Assembly: GCF_016124105.1 (NCBI RefSeq)
Contig: NZ_JADGMQ010000015.1
Coordinates: 1 to 64,000 of the forward strand
Reading direction: 5' to 3'
DNA length: 64,000 nt
Origin: Aquamicrobium zhengzhouense
GTDB lineage: Bacteria > Pseudomonadota > Alphaproteobacteria > Rhizobiales > Rhizobiaceae
Made by a program: the position numbers and the translations under genes. The stretch's first letter is position 1. Each line of letters opens with the position of its first letter. Below, in pieces: positions 25,614 to 35,317 of this stretch. The notes beneath the pieces were generated by a model. That model was not told where the DNA came from. It ran no database searches and saw only the letters and a list, made by a program, of their open reading frames with translations.

Positions 25614-25912
25614 GCGGGTGAGGACCTGCAGGTCTTGGCGGGCGTTCCCGGGCGGGGTCGTGGTCGATACCACTTCGATAAGCGTGAAGCATCCCAGATC
25701 TTCGATACATTAGAATAAGCTAAGCTTCTCCAAGAATTGGTCGCAACACATAAGTGAACGGTCGCCCTGCACCTATTATGCGTCGAGAGAGTTCGTCGTT
25801 AGCGGCCTGTTAACCTGCCATTGTCATCAACTGAGCTGGGGTGCCGCGCAGATTTGTGTGCGGTCAGGGGACTAACCGGTTTGATCCGGGTCGTGGAAAG
25901 GCGGGGGTTGTT
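25614..25912. other. Intergenic region, no gene seen
   Basis: About 300 bases between the Lrp-type gene and the chemoreceptor. I see no convincing short gene or strong hairpin. Base composition becomes more AT-rich around 25705-25790, which may hold the chemoreceptor promoter. A GGAAAGGCGGGGG stretch just before 25913 is the likely ribosome site. Confidence 0.5.
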
Positions 25913-27868
25913 GTGCTGATCACGAACTTGAGAATATCGCGCAAACTTGCATTGGGATTCTTTGCCGTGGTGGCAACCATCCTGGCAATGAGCGCGACGA
26001 TATACTGGAATCTCGTCAGTTCTCGCGTCGCGCAGGAAGAGCGCGCGCTCGTGAATCAGGTGATGGAGCGTGTTCAGAACGCGATCACCCTGAACGCCCG
26101 TCAGGAGAACAGCTATCGCGGCTTCCTGCTGACGAACGATCCCTTTTATTTTTCGCGGCTCGAAGAGCACCGCGACAATTTCAATGAGCAGATCGAGCAT
26201 TTGAGGGCGCTCACCACCGGCTTCCCTGAAATGGGTGAGCATATCGATGTCGCATCGGAGGCTTTGAACGCCTGGTGGATGAATGTTGTCGACACCGGCA
26301 AGGCCTTGTCGGCGGACCCGGCGCGACGCCCTCGCGCTATCCAGATGGTCGGACGCTCCGGCATTGCCGATACCTATATGAACAAGGTCGAATCGGCGAT
26401 CCAGACCGTCAGCGAAGCCGCGAATGTGCGCATTCAGGCGGCTCGCGTGGCTGCAGATGAGGCGCTCGAATTCAACGAGCTCGCGCTCGCAATCGGTCTG
26501 GTCATCGCAATCATCATTGCAACCGCTCTCGGCTTCCTCCTGACACGCATGATTGCAGGACCGATTACCGGATTGACGGGCGTGATGGGGCGCCTCGCTG
26601 CTGGCGATCATTCAGTTGAGGTTGAAGGCCTCGATCGTCGCGATGAGATCGGCGAGATGGCGCGGGCGGTTCAGGTCTTCAAGGAGGGCGCAATCGAAAA
26701 GCTCCGTGTCGAAGGCGAGGCTGAACGCGTTCGCAACATGACCGAGAGCGAACGCCAGCTCCACGAGGCCGAAAAGGCACGCGCTGCCGAGGAAGATCAG
26801 GTTGCGATCACCGCGATCGGCCGCGGACTTGCTGCGCTGGCCGGTGGCGATCTGACGTTCCGCGTGACAGAGGCCTTCAGTGCGAAGGCGCAGCCGTTGA
26901 AGGATAATTTCAACCGTACGGCCGAACAGCTTCAGGAGACGATGGCGACGATCTTCAGGGCGATCGAGGGCATGCGCTCGGGGACCGGTGAGATCAGCCA
27001 GGCCGCTGATGATCTGTCGCGCCGCACCGAACAGCAGGCAGCAAGCCTCGAAGAGACTGCTGCGGCGCTTGACCAGATCACGGCAACCGTCAAAACGACT
27101 GCGGAGGGCGCAGTCCGTGCCTCCGACCTGACCGGCCAGGCCCGACAGGGCGCAGAGCGATCCGGCATCGTCGTTCGCGATGCGGTATCGGCAATGGCGC
27201 AGATCGAGAAGTCGTCCGACCAGATCAGCCAGATCATCGGCGTGATCGATGAGATCGCGTTCCAGACCAACCTTCTGGCTCTGAATGCAGGCGTAGAAGC
27301 TGCCCGTGCTGGCGACGCGGGCAGAGGCTTTGCCGTGGTTGCATCGGAGGTGCGTGCACTGGCTCAGCGGTCCGCCGAGGCGGCCAAGGAGATCAAGGAG
27401 CTTATCTCCACGTCGACCCAGCAGGTGGGTCAGGGAGTGGATCTCGTGGGGCAGACGGGCACCGCTCTTGAGAAGATCGTTGCGCAGGTCGCCGAGATTA
27501 CAGGCCTTGTAACCGAGATCGCTGCATCCGCACGTGAGCAGTCCACGGGTCTGGCCGAGGTCAACTCGGCGGTGAACCAGATGGATCAGGTCACCCAGCA
27601 GAACGCCGCGATGGTCGAGGAATCCACTGCTGCAAGCCATAGCCTCGCTCAGGAGGCGGAGGAGCTTGGCCGCCTTGTGTCGAAGTTCAGGCTGGGCGAG
27701 GTGTCGGGAACGATCGGCGCCTCGGCAACCAGGACCAGAGAGACGAAGACCCACGCACTTGCGCCTTCCGCCAAGGCACCTGCCCTGAAATCGGTCAGTG
27801 GTGGGGCAGGTCTTGCTGCGGCGCTTCTGTCCGAGCAGGCGGACGAGGAAAACTGGGACGAGTTCTAA
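25913..27868 (+). CDS. Methyl-accepting chemotaxis protein with C-terminal NWDEF tether
   Basis: A transmembrane chemoreceptor, 651 residues from GTG 25913. TM1 is at about 12-32, followed by a helical CHASE3-like periplasmic domain to about 185, TM2 at about 189-211, a HAMP domain to about 265, a second HAMP-like helical segment, and the signalling domain with the hairpin tip '[23 protein letters not shown]' region. The protein ends in the pentapeptide NWDEF, which matches the NWxxF docking motif that recruits CheR and CheB. That fits the cheR and cheB genes just downstream. No ligand can be assigned; CHASE3 domains usually sense small extracellular signals. Confidence 0.93.
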   Translation: MLITNLRISRKLALGFFAVVATILAMSATIYWNLVSSRVAQEERALVNQVMERVQNAITLNARQENSYRGFLLTNDPFYFSRLEEHRDNFNEQIEHLRALTTGFPEMGEHIDVASEALNAWWMNVVDTGKALSADPARRPRAIQMVGRSGIADTYMNKVESAIQTVSEAANVRIQAARVAADEALEFNELALAIGLVIAIIIATALGFLLTRMIAGPITGLTGVMGRLAAGDHSVEVEGLDRRDEIGEMARAVQVFKEGAIEKLRVEGEAERVRNMTESERQLHEAEKARAAEEDQVAITAIGRGLAALAGGDLTFRVTEAFSAKAQPLKDNFNRTAEQLQETMATIFRAIEGMRSGTGEISQAADDLSRRTEQQAASLEETAAALDQITATVKTTAEGAVRASDLTGQARQGAERSGIVVRDAVSAMAQIEKSSDQISQIIGVIDEIAFQTNLLALNAGVEAARAGDAGRGFAVVASEVRALAQRSAEAAKEIKELISTSTQQVGQGVDLVGQTGTALEKIVAQVAEITGLVTEIAASAREQSTGLAEVNSAVNQMDQVTQQNAAMVEESTAASHSLAQEAEELGRLVSKFRLGEVSGTIGASATRTRETKTHALAPSAKAPALKSVSGGAGLAAALLSEQADEENWDEF

Positions 27869-27891
27869 CCCAAGGTTCATCCGGACAATCG

Positions 27892-27924
27892 GACAGGGGA
27901 TGCAGTGAGGCTGCATCCCCTGTC
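27892..27924 (+). terminator. Strong hairpin between the chemoreceptor and cheW
   Basis: GACAGGGGATGCAG and CTGCATCCCCTGTC form a perfect 14-bp stem around a five-base loop, 24 bases after the receptor stop. No T-run follows, so it may attenuate or stabilise rather than terminate fully. Confidence 0.55.
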
Positions 27925-28053
27925 GCTATGCGCTCCCGGTTCTTGCCCGCCTGAGGAACGCTGCGGCTCTAAACCGCAAATTAACGATGAGGCCCGACAC
28001 TCGGTTGTGCGGGGCGTCTGCAGCATCACGGTTTGCAAGACTTTGGGGAAACC

Positions 28054-28527
28054 ATGAACCAGGTTCTGAACACAAAGGCATCTGATCAGCGGCGTGAACT
28101 GATCGCTTTCCGGATCGGTGACCAGGAATATTGCGTGGACATCATGATGGTCCGCGAAATCCGTGGCTGGACACCGGCTACGCCACTTCCACACGCGCAG
28201 AGCTATATTCGCGGGGTCATCAACCTTCGCGGCACGGTTCTGCCAATCATTGATCTCTCCGAGCGTCTCGGCCTTGGAACGACGATCGCGGAAGCGCGCC
28301 ACGTCATCATTGTCGTGCGTTGCGAAAATCGCGAAGTGGGGCTCCTGGTCGACGCTGTCTGCGACATTCTCAGCGTCACCGACGAAGAGATCCAGCCGAC
28401 GCCGAGCGTTGCGAGCGACACTGTGAAGTCGTTTGTACGCGGAATTCTCGCCGTTGAAGGACGCATGATCGGGCTCATCGGGCTCGACCGGATCCTTCCG
28501 GACGAGTTTGAGGCCGAAGCTGCATGA
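28054..28527 (+). CDS. cheW: Chemotaxis coupling protein CheW
   Basis: The scaffold protein that links chemoreceptors to the CheA kinase. The 157-residue length and motifs '[21 protein letters not shown]', '[18 protein letters not shown]' (the receptor-binding SH3-like strands) and 'VGLLVDAV' are standard. ATG 28054 follows GGGGAA. Its stop overlaps the cheR start (ATGA), giving a cheW-cheR-cheB-cheD operon. No cheA is present in the window, so the partner kinase must be encoded elsewhere. Confidence 0.96.
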   Translation: MNQVLNTKASDQRRELIAFRIGDQEYCVDIMMVREIRGWTPATPLPHAQSYIRGVINLRGTVLPIIDLSERLGLGTTIAEARHVIIVVRCENREVGLLVDAVCDILSVTDEEIQPTPSVASDTVKSFVRGILAVEGRMIGLIGLDRILPDEFEAEAA

Positions 28528-29408
28528 CAATCACCACGCGGCCTGGAGCATCCGGGCGCAAGAAGGCATTGGTCGAGGGCGAATTTCTTTTCACCAACGA
28601 CGATTTCCTGTCGATCGCGCGTATGCTTTACGACGACGCCGGGATCGCCTTGTCCGAAAGCAAAGCTTCCCTGGTTTATTCGCGCCTCGCCAAGCGGCTG
28701 CGCGCGCTGGGGCTTGAGAGCTTTCGCGACTATTGCAGCTATGTCGCGGGCTCAGAAGGAGCCGGCGAGCGTATGAACATGCTTGCCGCGCTGACGACCA
28801 ATGTGACGCGCTTCTTTCGCGAGCCGCACCATTTCGACCACCTGAGGACAAAGGTGCTGCCTTCACTGGTGCAAAAGGCGCGAGCAGGCGGTCGTGTTCG
28901 CTTTTGGTCGGCAGGATGTTCGACGGGACAAGAGCCGTTTTCGATTGCCCTGACCGTGTTGCAGTTGATGCCGGAAGCTGCGGATTATGACGTGCGCATT
29001 CTCGCCACTGATATTGATCCGAACGTCGTCGCAACAGGTCGCGCGGGCGTCTATTCCGACGAAGCCGTACAGCCAGTTCCAGCGTCGCTTCGCGACCGCT
29101 GGATGGTCCGCGTCAAGGATCACGGCCGTGACGCCTGGGGCGTCTGCGAAGAGATGCGCAGGCTCGTGGCGTTCCGTGAACTCAATCTGATGGCGCAGTG
29201 GCCGATGAAGGGCAAGTTCGACGCCATTTTCTGCCGCAACGTGGTGATCTATTTTGATGAGCCGACCCAGGCTCGTATCTGGGCAAGATTTGCGCCGTTG
29301 CTACAGCCAGGTGGCCGCCTCTATGTCGGCCATTCGGAGCGGGTGACGGATATGACGAAATTCGAGAATGACGGTCTCACGACCTACAGGCTCAAGGACG
29401 GTTTTTAG
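28524..29408 (+). CDS. cheR: Chemotaxis protein methyltransferase CheR
   Basis: Methylates receptor glutamates with S-adenosylmethionine during adaptation. The 294-residue protein has the helical N-terminal domain (about 20-90) and the methyltransferase domain with '[18 protein letters not shown]' (SAM loop, near 130-147), '[17 protein letters not shown]' and '[13 protein letters not shown]' (near 235-247). The N-terminal 20 residues are an unstructured extension. It is coupled to cheW by a four-base overlap. It presumably docks on the NWDEF tail of the receptor encoded upstream. Confidence 0.95.
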   Translation: MTITTRPGASGRKKALVEGEFLFTNDDFLSIARMLYDDAGIALSESKASLVYSRLAKRLRALGLESFRDYCSYVAGSEGAGERMNMLAALTTNVTRFFREPHHFDHLRTKVLPSLVQKARAGGRVRFWSAGCSTGQEPFSIALTVLQLMPEAADYDVRILATDIDPNVVATGRAGVYSDEAVQPVPASLRDRWMVRVKDHGRDAWGVCEEMRRLVAFRELNLMAQWPMKGKFDAIFCRNVVIYFDEPTQARIWARFAPLLQPGGRLYVGHSERVTDMTKFENDGLTTYRLKDGF

Positions 29409-29411
29409 AAA

Positions 29412-30449
29412 ATGAGCGGGGTCAAAGTGCTCGTGGTGGACGACAGTGCCACCATGCGTAGTCTTATTTCAGCTGTGCTTCGCCGTGATCCGGACATTGA
29501 GGTTGTCGGACATGCCGGTGACCCGTTTGAGGCGCGTGAAGCGATCAAGCGGCTCAATCCGGATGTCATCACCCTCGACGTCGAGATGCCCAATATGAAC
29601 GGGCTGAGCTTCCTTGAAAAAATCATGCGGCTTCGGCCGATGCCGGTGGTGATGGTCTCGACGCTGACGCAGGTTGGCGCAGATGTCACGCTTGCTGCTC
29701 TTGAACTGGGTGCCGTTGATTGTGTTGGCAAGCCGGGAATGGGCGCTCCCGTCGAGGAAGCGTTCGGCGATCTGGCTGTGAGAGTGAAGTCTGCAGCGCG
29801 CGCACGTGTTCGTGCGGGCTCCGATCGAACTCCCGCGTATTCTGCCAATAGCGTCTTCAGGCCGGATGGCCGCATCGTCGCGATTGGATCGTCGACGGGT
29901 GGCGTTGAGGCGCTGATGAACGTGCTCTCGGCATTTCCAGCCAATTGCCCGCCGACTGTCATTACGCAGCATATGCCCGCCACATTCACCAAAAGCTTTG
30001 CAGAGCGGCTCAATCGCGTCTGCCCCGCACATGTGAGCGAGGCGACAGAGGGTGCACCGCTGACGCCGGGAAACATCTACATCGCCCCCGGTGGCGACTA
30101 TCATCTGACCGTCGGTGGGACTGCGCAGTTGCGTTGCCGTCTTAGCACCCACGAGCCGGTGAACGGTCATCGCCCGTCCGTCGACGTCCTGTTCGAATCC
30201 GTCGCTCGTCACGCGCGCGCGAGAGCAGTTGGGGTCATCCTTACCGGAATGGGTCGTGATGGCGCGCGCGGGCTGCACCTCATGCGCTCCGTCGGCGCAC
30301 ATACGATCGGGCAGAACGAGGCGACGTCGGTAGTGTACGGAATGCCCAAAGTGGCCTATGAGATCGGCGCTGTCGAACGACAGTTGCCGCTCGAGCGCAT
30401 TGGCGCCGAAATCATCAATCGCTGCAATGCAGTGCGGGAAGCAGTCTAG
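29412..30449 (+). CDS. cheB: Chemotaxis response regulator/methylesterase CheB
   Basis: Removes receptor methyl groups and deamidates glutamines once phosphorylated. The receiver domain (1-120) has Asp10/Asp11 and the phospho-acceptor Asp56 in 'TLDVEMP', with Lys108 in 'VGKPG'. The esterase domain (about 150-345) carries the Ser-His-Asp triad: 'GSSTGG' (160-165), His187 in 'QHMP' and the Asp in 'LTGMGRDGA'. It starts three bases after the cheR stop. All catalytic residues are intact. Confidence 0.96.
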   Translation: MSGVKVLVVDDSATMRSLISAVLRRDPDIEVVGHAGDPFEAREAIKRLNPDVITLDVEMPNMNGLSFLEKIMRLRPMPVVMVSTLTQVGADVTLAALELGAVDCVGKPGMGAPVEEAFGDLAVRVKSAARARVRAGSDRTPAYSANSVFRPDGRIVAIGSSTGGVEALMNVLSAFPANCPPTVITQHMPATFTKSFAERLNRVCPAHVSEATEGAPLTPGNIYIAPGGDYHLTVGGTAQLRCRLSTHEPVNGHRPSVDVLFESVARHARARAVGVILTGMGRDGARGLHLMRSVGAHTIGQNEATSVVYGMPKVAYEIGAVERQLPLERIGAEIINRCNAVREAV

Positions 30450-30513
30450 TGGTCCTCAGCCTGGTCGAACTTACTATCGGTCGCGTACCAAGCGTCATGG
30501 TGAGCCAGCAGCC

Positions 30514-31098
30514 ATGACGATCCGACCCTCCGTCGGCGCGCATTCCCTGCCGAGACGGGATGAAGACAGGCAAAAGCGGGTTCACATCGTTCAGGGTGAG
30601 CAATATGTCAGCGACGACCCCGAGATGGTGCTGACCACGCTGCTGGGCAGCTGCGTGGCTGCGTGCATTCGCGATCCGTTTGCCGGGGTGGGCGGCATGA
30701 ACCATTTCCTGCTGCCAGGCGGTTTCGAGAATGAACGCGCGTTGGAACGTCATGGCGTTCACGCGATGGAGCTGCTTCTCAATGAACTGCTTAAGCGCGG
30801 CGCGCGGCGGGAGCGGCTTGAGGCAAAGCTGTTCGGCGGCGCGAGACTGATCGACGGGCTGACAGATGTCGGCCGGCAGAACGCCAAGTTCGCCGTCGCC
30901 TTCCTGGACAATGAGGGCATCCGCCACGTCGGCGGCAGCCTGTTGGGCGAGCACGGGCGCAAGATCCAGTACTGGCCGGTTTCTGGGCGTGCGCGCCAGT
31001 CATTGCTCGAGCGCGAGACCGCGAAGGTGTTCGATAATGAAAGGAACAACCGCCCCGCAGCGAGTTCGGTCGCAAGCGGGACGGTCGAGCTTTTCTAG
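30514..31098 (+). CDS. cheD: Chemoreceptor glutamine deamidase CheD
   Basis: Deamidates receptor glutamines and can interact with CheC-type phosphatases. The 194-residue protein shows the catalytic Cys47 in 'LGSCVAAC' and His64 in 'GGMNHFLLP', plus 'AKLFGGARL' near 108-116 and the C-terminal '[15 protein letters not shown]'. ATG 30514 lies 64 bp after cheB. It closes the chemotaxis operon and converges on msrB with only four bases between the stops. Confidence 0.94.
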   Translation: MTIRPSVGAHSLPRRDEDRQKRVHIVQGEQYVSDDPEMVLTTLLGSCVAACIRDPFAGVGGMNHFLLPGGFENERALERHGVHAMELLLNELLKRGARRERLEAKLFGGARLIDGLTDVGRQNAKFAVAFLDNEGIRHVGGSLLGEHGRKIQYWPVSGRARQSLLERETAKVFDNERNNRPAASSVASGTVELF

Positions 31099-31102
31099 CT
31101 GC

Positions 31103-31510
31103 TCAGCCGGCGTCCGGCTCAAATTCGAGCGCAATGCCGTTGATGCAGTAACGCAATCCGGTCGGCGGAGGGCCATCCGGGAAAACATGGCCCAGATGGC
31201 TGCCACAAGTTGCGCAATGCACTTCGGTGCGGACCATTCCGTAGGAGCGATCCTCGCCCATGGCGACGGAGCCGGGGAGGGGATCATTGAAGCTCGGCCA
31301 GCCGGTGCCGCTCTCGAATTTCAGCGTCGACGCAAAAAGCGGTGTGTCGCAACCGACGCATTGGAAAGTGCCGGGTCGGGTTTCATGAAGAAGAGCGCAG
31401 CTGCCGGGCCGTTCCGTGCCGTGTTGGCGCATCACCTGATACTGCTCCGGCGTGAGGAGTGCGCGCCACTCCGCATCGGTGCGGGTGACAGGAAAACTTT
31501 GTTCAGTCAT
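31103..31510 (-). CDS. msrB: Peptide methionine (R)-S-oxide reductase MsrB
   Basis: Repairs the R epimer of methionine sulfoxide in proteins. The 135-residue protein has two zinc-binding CxxC pairs (Cys51/Cys54 in 'CVGC' and a second in 'CATC'), the substrate-binding 'SGTGWPSF' and the catalytic cysteine in 'RYCINGIAL'. No signal peptide, so cytosolic. Transcribed alone. Confidence 0.96.
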   Translation of the reverse strand: MTEQSFPVTRTDAEWRALLTPEQYQVMRQHGTERPGSCALLHETRPGTFQCVGCDTPLFASTLKFESGTGWPSFNDPLPGSVAMGEDRSYGMVRTEVHCATCGSHLGHVFPDGPPPTGLRYCINGIALEFEPDAG

Positions 31511-31565
31511 CGGGAAAAGCTCCGCTATGTCGGTGCAGCAAATGTAAGGCGTCGGCCGGCCCGGC

Positions 31566-32756
31566 TCAATGGCGGCGCGACAACTCGCGGGTAGCAGCCT
31601 CCAGTCCCGCCAAAGTCAGAGGATACATCCGCTGGCTGAAAACATCGCTGATCATCTTGATCGAGTGCGTGTACTGCCAGTGGTTCTCCCGCACGGGGTT
31701 CATCCATACGGCGTTCGGCCACTGGTTCAGCACCCGATAAAGCCAGACGATGCCGGCTTCCTGGTTCCAGTGTTCGACTGAGCCGCCTGGCGAGTTGATT
31801 TCATAGGGGCTCATCGAGGCGTCGCCGACGAAGACCACCTTGTAGTCCGGACCGAATTTATGCAGGACGTCATAAGTCGGTATCACCTCGGAGTGACGGC
31901 GCCTGTTGTCCTTCCAGAGGCCCTCATAGATGCAGTTGTGGAAGTAGAAATACTCCATGTGCTTGAACTCGGAGCGGGCGGCGGAGAAGAGCTCTTCGAC
32001 AATCTTGATGTGGTCGTCCATCGATCCGCCAACGTCAAAGAACATCAGCAGTTTTACCGCGTTGCGCCGCTCTGGCCTGGTCTTGACGTCGAGATATCCA
32101 TGTTCGGCGGTGGCAGTGATCGTACCGGGCAGGTCCAGCTCTTCTTCAGCGCCCTCACGAATCCAGCGTCGCAACCGCTTCAGCGCAACTTTGATGTTGC
32201 GGGTACCAAGCTCGACGCTGTCATCGAAATTGCGAAACTCGCGCTTGTCCCAGACCTTGACCGCCCGGCGATGACGGCTTTCGGCCTGGCCGATGCGCAC
32301 GCCTTCCGGGTTATAGCCATAGGCGCCGAAGGGTGACGTGCCCGCCGTGCCAATCCACTTTGACCCGCCCTGGTGACGTTCCTTTTGCTCTTCCAGACGC
32401 TTCCTGAGCGTCTCCATCAGCTGATCGAAACCACCGAGGGTCTCGATCAACTTTTTCTCTTCCTCACTCAGGTGCTTTTCGGCGAGCCTTCGAAGCCACT
32501 CTTCGGGCAAGTTCGCCACGTCGATGCCATCGTCTCCCGCAAGGGCGTCGAGCCCCTTGAATACATGCGCGAAAACCTGGTCGAAGCGATCGATATAGCG
32601 CTCGTCTTTGACGAGGGCCGAGCGGGCCAGATAGTAGAACCCCTCGACATCATAATCGACCAGACCCGATTTCAGGCCCTCGAGCAGCGCCAGATATTCG
32701 CGCAGCGAGACAGGAATCTTCGCGGCCTTGAGCTCAAGGAAGAAGGGGAGGAACAT
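31566..32756 (-). CDS. VWA domain protein (CoxE-like)
   Basis: A 396-residue protein with a C-terminal von Willebrand A-type domain whose metal-ion site reads 'FDVGGSMDD' (DxGxS) near residue 245. It also has '[14 protein letters not shown]' near 315. The N-terminal half is helical and charged. Such proteins act with MoxR-type AAA+ ATPases in assembly or maturation of enzyme complexes; the MoxR gene is directly upstream with a six-base gap. The target complex is unknown. The CO-dehydrogenase-type genes at the left end are the only obvious molybdoenzyme in the window, but they lie 28 kb away. Confidence 0.88.
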   Translation of the reverse strand: MFLPFFLELKAAKIPVSLREYLALLEGLKSGLVDYDVEGFYYLARSALVKDERYIDRFDQVFAHVFKGLDALAGDDGIDVANLPEEWLRRLAEKHLSEEEKKLIETLGGFDQLMETLRKRLEEQKERHQGGSKWIGTAGTSPFGAYGYNPEGVRIGQAESRHRRAVKVWDKREFRNFDDSVELGTRNIKVALKRLRRWIREGAEEELDLPGTITATAEHGYLDVKTRPERRNAVKLLMFFDVGGSMDDHIKIVEELFSAARSEFKHMEYFYFHNCIYEGLWKDNRRRHSEVIPTYDVLHKFGPDYKVVFVGDASMSPYEINSPGGSVEHWNQEAGIVWLYRVLNQWPNAVWMNPVRENHWQYTHSIKMISDVFSQRMYPLTLAGLEAATRELSRRH

Positions 32757-32762
32757 CGAGCT

Positions 32763-33596
32763 CTAGCGCCTCGACATGAACGCAAGGCGTTCAAACAGGT
32801 GCACGTCCTGCTCGTTCTTGAGCAGCGCGCCATGCAGACGGGGAAGTGCACTTTTGGCGTCGCCGCGCAAATCTTCAGGTGAGATGTCGTCGGCGACAAG
32901 CAGGCGAATCCAATCCAGCGCCTCAGATGTCGACGGCTTCTTCTTCAATCCCTGGGTTTCGCGGATTTCATAGAATTGGGTCAGTGCCGCGCGCACGAGA
33001 TCCTGCTTGATGCCGGGGTAATGGACATCAACGATCTTCTGCAGCGTCTCCATGTCCGGAAAGCGGATGTAATGGAAGAAGCATCGGCGAAGGAATGCGT
33101 CCGGCAGTTCCTTTTCATTGTTGGAGGTGATGATGACGATGGGGCGGTTGACCGCGCGGATGGTCTCGCCGGTTTCGTAAACGTGGAACTCCATGCGGTC
33201 GAGTTCCTGCAGCAGATCGTTCGGGAACTCGATGTCCGCCTTGTCGATCTCATCGATCAGCAGCACGACCTTGCGGTCTGTGGTGAAGGCGTCCCACAAT
33301 TTGCCGCGACGGATGTAGTTGCCGATGTCGTTGAAACGCTCGTCGCCAAGCTGGCTGTCACGCAGGCGCGATACGGCATCATATTCGTAAAGGCCCTGTT
33401 GAGCACGTGTGGTCGACTTGACGTTCCACTCGATGAGCTCGACGCCGAGGGCGTCCGCGATCTGGCGGGCAAGTTCCGTCTTGCCGGTGCCAGGTTCGCC
33501 CTTCACGAGGAGCGGGCGTTCCAGAGCGATGGCGGCGTTGACGGCCACCATGAGGTCCTTGTCGGCGACATAGGACGCCGTTCCTTCAAAGCGCAT
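32763..33596 (-). CDS. MoxR-family AAA+ ATPase
   Basis: A 277-residue chaperone-like ATPase. Walker A is 'GEPGTGKTELARQI' near 36-49, Walker B 'VVLLIDEIDKADIEF' near 110-124, and sensor 1 is 'IVIITSNNEKELPDAFLRRC'. It forms a two-gene operon with the VWA protein, the classical MoxR/VWA pair that remodels or activates a client enzyme. The client is not identifiable here. The 6S RNA candidate lies on the other strand upstream of its start. Confidence 0.9.
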   Translation of the reverse strand: MRFEGTASYVADKDLMVAVNAAIALERPLLVKGEPGTGKTELARQIADALGVELIEWNVKSTTRAQQGLYEYDAVSRLRDSQLGDERFNDIGNYIRRGKLWDAFTTDRKVVLLIDEIDKADIEFPNDLLQELDRMEFHVYETGETIRAVNRPIVIITSNNEKELPDAFLRRCFFHYIRFPDMETLQKIVDVHYPGIKQDLVRAALTQFYEIRETQGLKKKPSTSEALDWIRLLVADDISPEDLRGDAKSALPRLHGALLKNEQDVHLFERLAFMSRR

Positions 33597-33671
33597 CAGA
33601 CTTCATTCCTCAGGTATCATTTCGGGGCGAACCTAAGGAGAGCCAGGCTTTGGTGCAAGCCTCACATTGGG

Positions 33672-33700
33672 GCTGGCGGTGACGCGCCGAGCACCCTATA
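33672..33700 (+). promoter_or_regulatory. Promoter for the 6S RNA candidate
   Basis: CTATAT at 33695-33700 is a consensus alphaproteobacterial -10, with a weak -35 (CTGGCG, 33672-33677) 17 bases upstream. It predicts a start near 33706, exactly where the closing stem of the RNA begins. Confidence 0.5.
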
Positions 33701-33705
33701 TCTGC

Positions 33706-33867
33706 GGGTGACGATCTGCGCTTCTCGACAGGAGCAACACTTCCCCGGGGCCTTACTGATCCTTAGGGAGCTGTCCCTGTCCGGACCCGTGGGTCCGGGC
33801 ACACGGCGCCCACCTACTTTGTAGGCCACCGGGATCAACCGCGCCATCGGTCGTCGCGGATCGTCGC
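33706..33867 (+). ncRNA. ssrS: 6S RNA (ssrS) candidate
   Basis: 6S RNA mimics an open promoter and sequesters the housekeeping RNA polymerase holoenzyme. The predicted transcript is about 160 nt. Its ends pair (GACGATC at 33709-33715 with GATCGTC at 33859-33865), and an inner helix pairs TGATCC (33757-33762) with GGATCA (33832-33837). The terminal part has a perfect hairpin, CCGGACCC-GT-GGGTCCGG (33781-33798). A small hairpin CCTAC-TTT-GTAGG lies on the 3' side, as in the central bubble of known 6S RNAs. The segment GGGAGCTGTCCCTG resembles my memory of alphaproteobacterial 6S. I cannot run a covariance search. The usual zapA and 5-formyl-THF cyclo-ligase neighbours are absent. Confidence 0.65.
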
Positions 33868-33897
33868 TTAACTCATGTCCGGTGCAAAAGAGGCTGA

Positions 33898-34587
33898 TCA
33901 GGCTTCCTGCATCGCGTAGCCCGCGCCGCGGATCGTGCGGATCACATCGACATCGGCACCCTTGTTGACCGCCTTGCGCAGGCGACCGACATGGACGTCC
34001 ACCGTCCGCTCGTCGATGTAGATGGTTTCGCCCCAGACATTGTCGAGCAGCTGGCTGCGGGAAAAGACGCGTCCCGGATGGCGCATCATGAATTCAAGCA
34101 GGCGGAACTCGGTGGGCCCAAGCTTGATTTCGGTCTCGCCGCGATGGACGCGGTGAGTTTCGCGGTCGAGAATGATATCGCCGACCTTGAGCACCGACGA
34201 CAAGACTTCAGGGTTCGCCCGGCGCAGCAAGGCGCGCACTCGTGCGATGAACTCGGGCGTTGAGAAGGGTTTGACGAGGTAGTCGTCCGCGCCGGTGGCA
34301 AGGCCGCGGACGCGGTCGGTTTCTTCCCCGCGCGCCGTCAGCATGATGATGGGCAGGCGCTCGGTTTCCGGGCGCAGGCGCAGGCGACGGCATAGCTCGA
34401 TGCCCGAAACTGCCGGCACCATCCAGTCCAGGACCAGCAGGTCTGGTACATGCTCACGAAGCCGGACCTCGGCCTCGTCGCCTCGAGCGATGACTTCAAC
34501 CTGATAGCCTTCAGCTTCCAGATTGTATTTGAGGAGGATGCCCAGCGCTTCCTCGTCTTCGACAACCATGATCTTAGGCGCAATCAT
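33898..34587 (-). CDS. phoB: Phosphate regulon response regulator PhoB
   Basis: An OmpR-type activator of phosphate-starvation genes. The 229-residue protein has a receiver domain with Asp54 in 'LVLDWMVP' as phospho-acceptor and 'YLVKPF' near 105. The winged-helix domain includes 'PTEFRLLEFMMRHPGRVFSR' and 'RTVDVHVGRLRKAVN' (recognition helix region). It is the last gene of the pst-pho transcript, 14 bp behind phoU. It should bind the Pho box upstream of pstS. Confidence 0.96.
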   Translation of the reverse strand: MIAPKIMVVEDEEALGILLKYNLEAEGYQVEVIARGDEAEVRLREHVPDLLVLDWMVPAVSGIELCRRLRLRPETERLPIIMLTARGEETDRVRGLATGADDYLVKPFSTPEFIARVRALLRRANPEVLSSVLKVGDIILDRETHRVHRGETEIKLGPTEFRLLEFMMRHPGRVFSRSQLLDNVWGETIYIDERTVDVHVGRLRKAVNKGADVDVIRTIRGAGYAMQEA

Positions 34588-34601
34588 CAGCCGTCACTCC
34601 T

Positions 34602-35306
34602 TTATGCGGGATCCTGAACAGTCGTCTCGTCACTTTTGGGTCGATTAAGCGGCAACTGGCGACCGGTCGAAATGTAGTAGGCGTTTTCCGCGATGTTGGT
34701 CACGTGGTCGCCGATGCGCTCCAGGTTCTTGGCGCAGAAGAGAAGATGGGTACACGCCGTGATGTTGCGGGGATCTTCCATCATGTATGTCAGAAGTTCG
34801 CGGAAGATCGAGGTGTATTGGACGTCAATTTCCTGGTCATCGAGGCGCAGCGTTTCCAACCGCTTCTCATCGCGCGCCTCATACGCCGAGACCGCCTCGG
34901 AGATCTGGTTCATGACCAGCTTGGCCATCACATCGATTGAGTGTGACAGGCTTTTCGGCGTTGCGCCTTCGCTCACGGCGTTGACGCGCTTGGCAATGTT
35001 CTTTGCCAGATCGCCAATCCGCTCAAGCTCAGCAGCCATACGAATGGCACCGACAACGATGCGCAGATCCTGCGCCATGGGCTGGCGCAGCGCGATGATC
35101 GTGATGGCGCGTTCGTCCAGCTCACGCTGGCGCGCATCCATGATCGCATCTTCGGAGACGACGCGTTGCGCGAGTGCGGCATCGTTATCAAACAGGGCGC
35201 GTGTCGCGTCCGTGACCATGAGCTGGGCCAGATCGCCCATGTCATGGATGAGCTGGTTGATCTGGCCGAGATCCTCATCAAAAGAGGTGACGATGTGAGC
35301 TGCCAT
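34602..35306 (-). CDS. phoU: Phosphate signalling protein PhoU
   Basis: A metal-binding helical protein that transmits the transport state of PstSCAB to the sensor kinase and dampens PhoB activation. The 234 residues comprise two PhoU three-helix repeats. Metal-motif-like segments 'AAELERIGDLAKNIAKR' (near 92-108) and 'AKNLERIGDHVTNIAENAY' (near 193-211) occupy equivalent positions. It follows pstB by 11 bases. Confidence 0.96.
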   Translation of the reverse strand: MAAHIVTSFDEDLGQINQLIHDMGDLAQLMVTDATRALFDNDAALAQRVVSEDAIMDARQRELDERAITIIALRQPMAQDLRIVVGAIRMAAELERIGDLAKNIAKRVNAVSEGATPKSLSHSIDVMAKLVMNQISEAVSAYEARDEKRLETLRLDDQEIDVQYTSIFRELLTYMMEDPRNITACTHLLFCAKNLERIGDHVTNIAENAYYISTGRQLPLNRPKSDETTVQDPA

Positions 35307-35317
35307 GAAGTGCCTCC

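Noticed and set aside
26612-27916. A 434-codon antisense frame in the chemoreceptor gene
   Set aside because: The plus-strand product has complete MCP domain order; the antisense frame reflects codon bias of a GC-rich gene.
33662-33847. A 61-codon minus-strand frame over the 6S RNA region
   Set aside because: It has no ribosome site and its sequence is explained by the paired structure of the RNA.
33706-33867. SRP (4.5S) RNA or a riboswitch as alternatives for the structured region
   Set aside because: The SRP tetraloop and GGAAG/AGCAG core are not present, and no plus-strand gene follows that a riboswitch could control.
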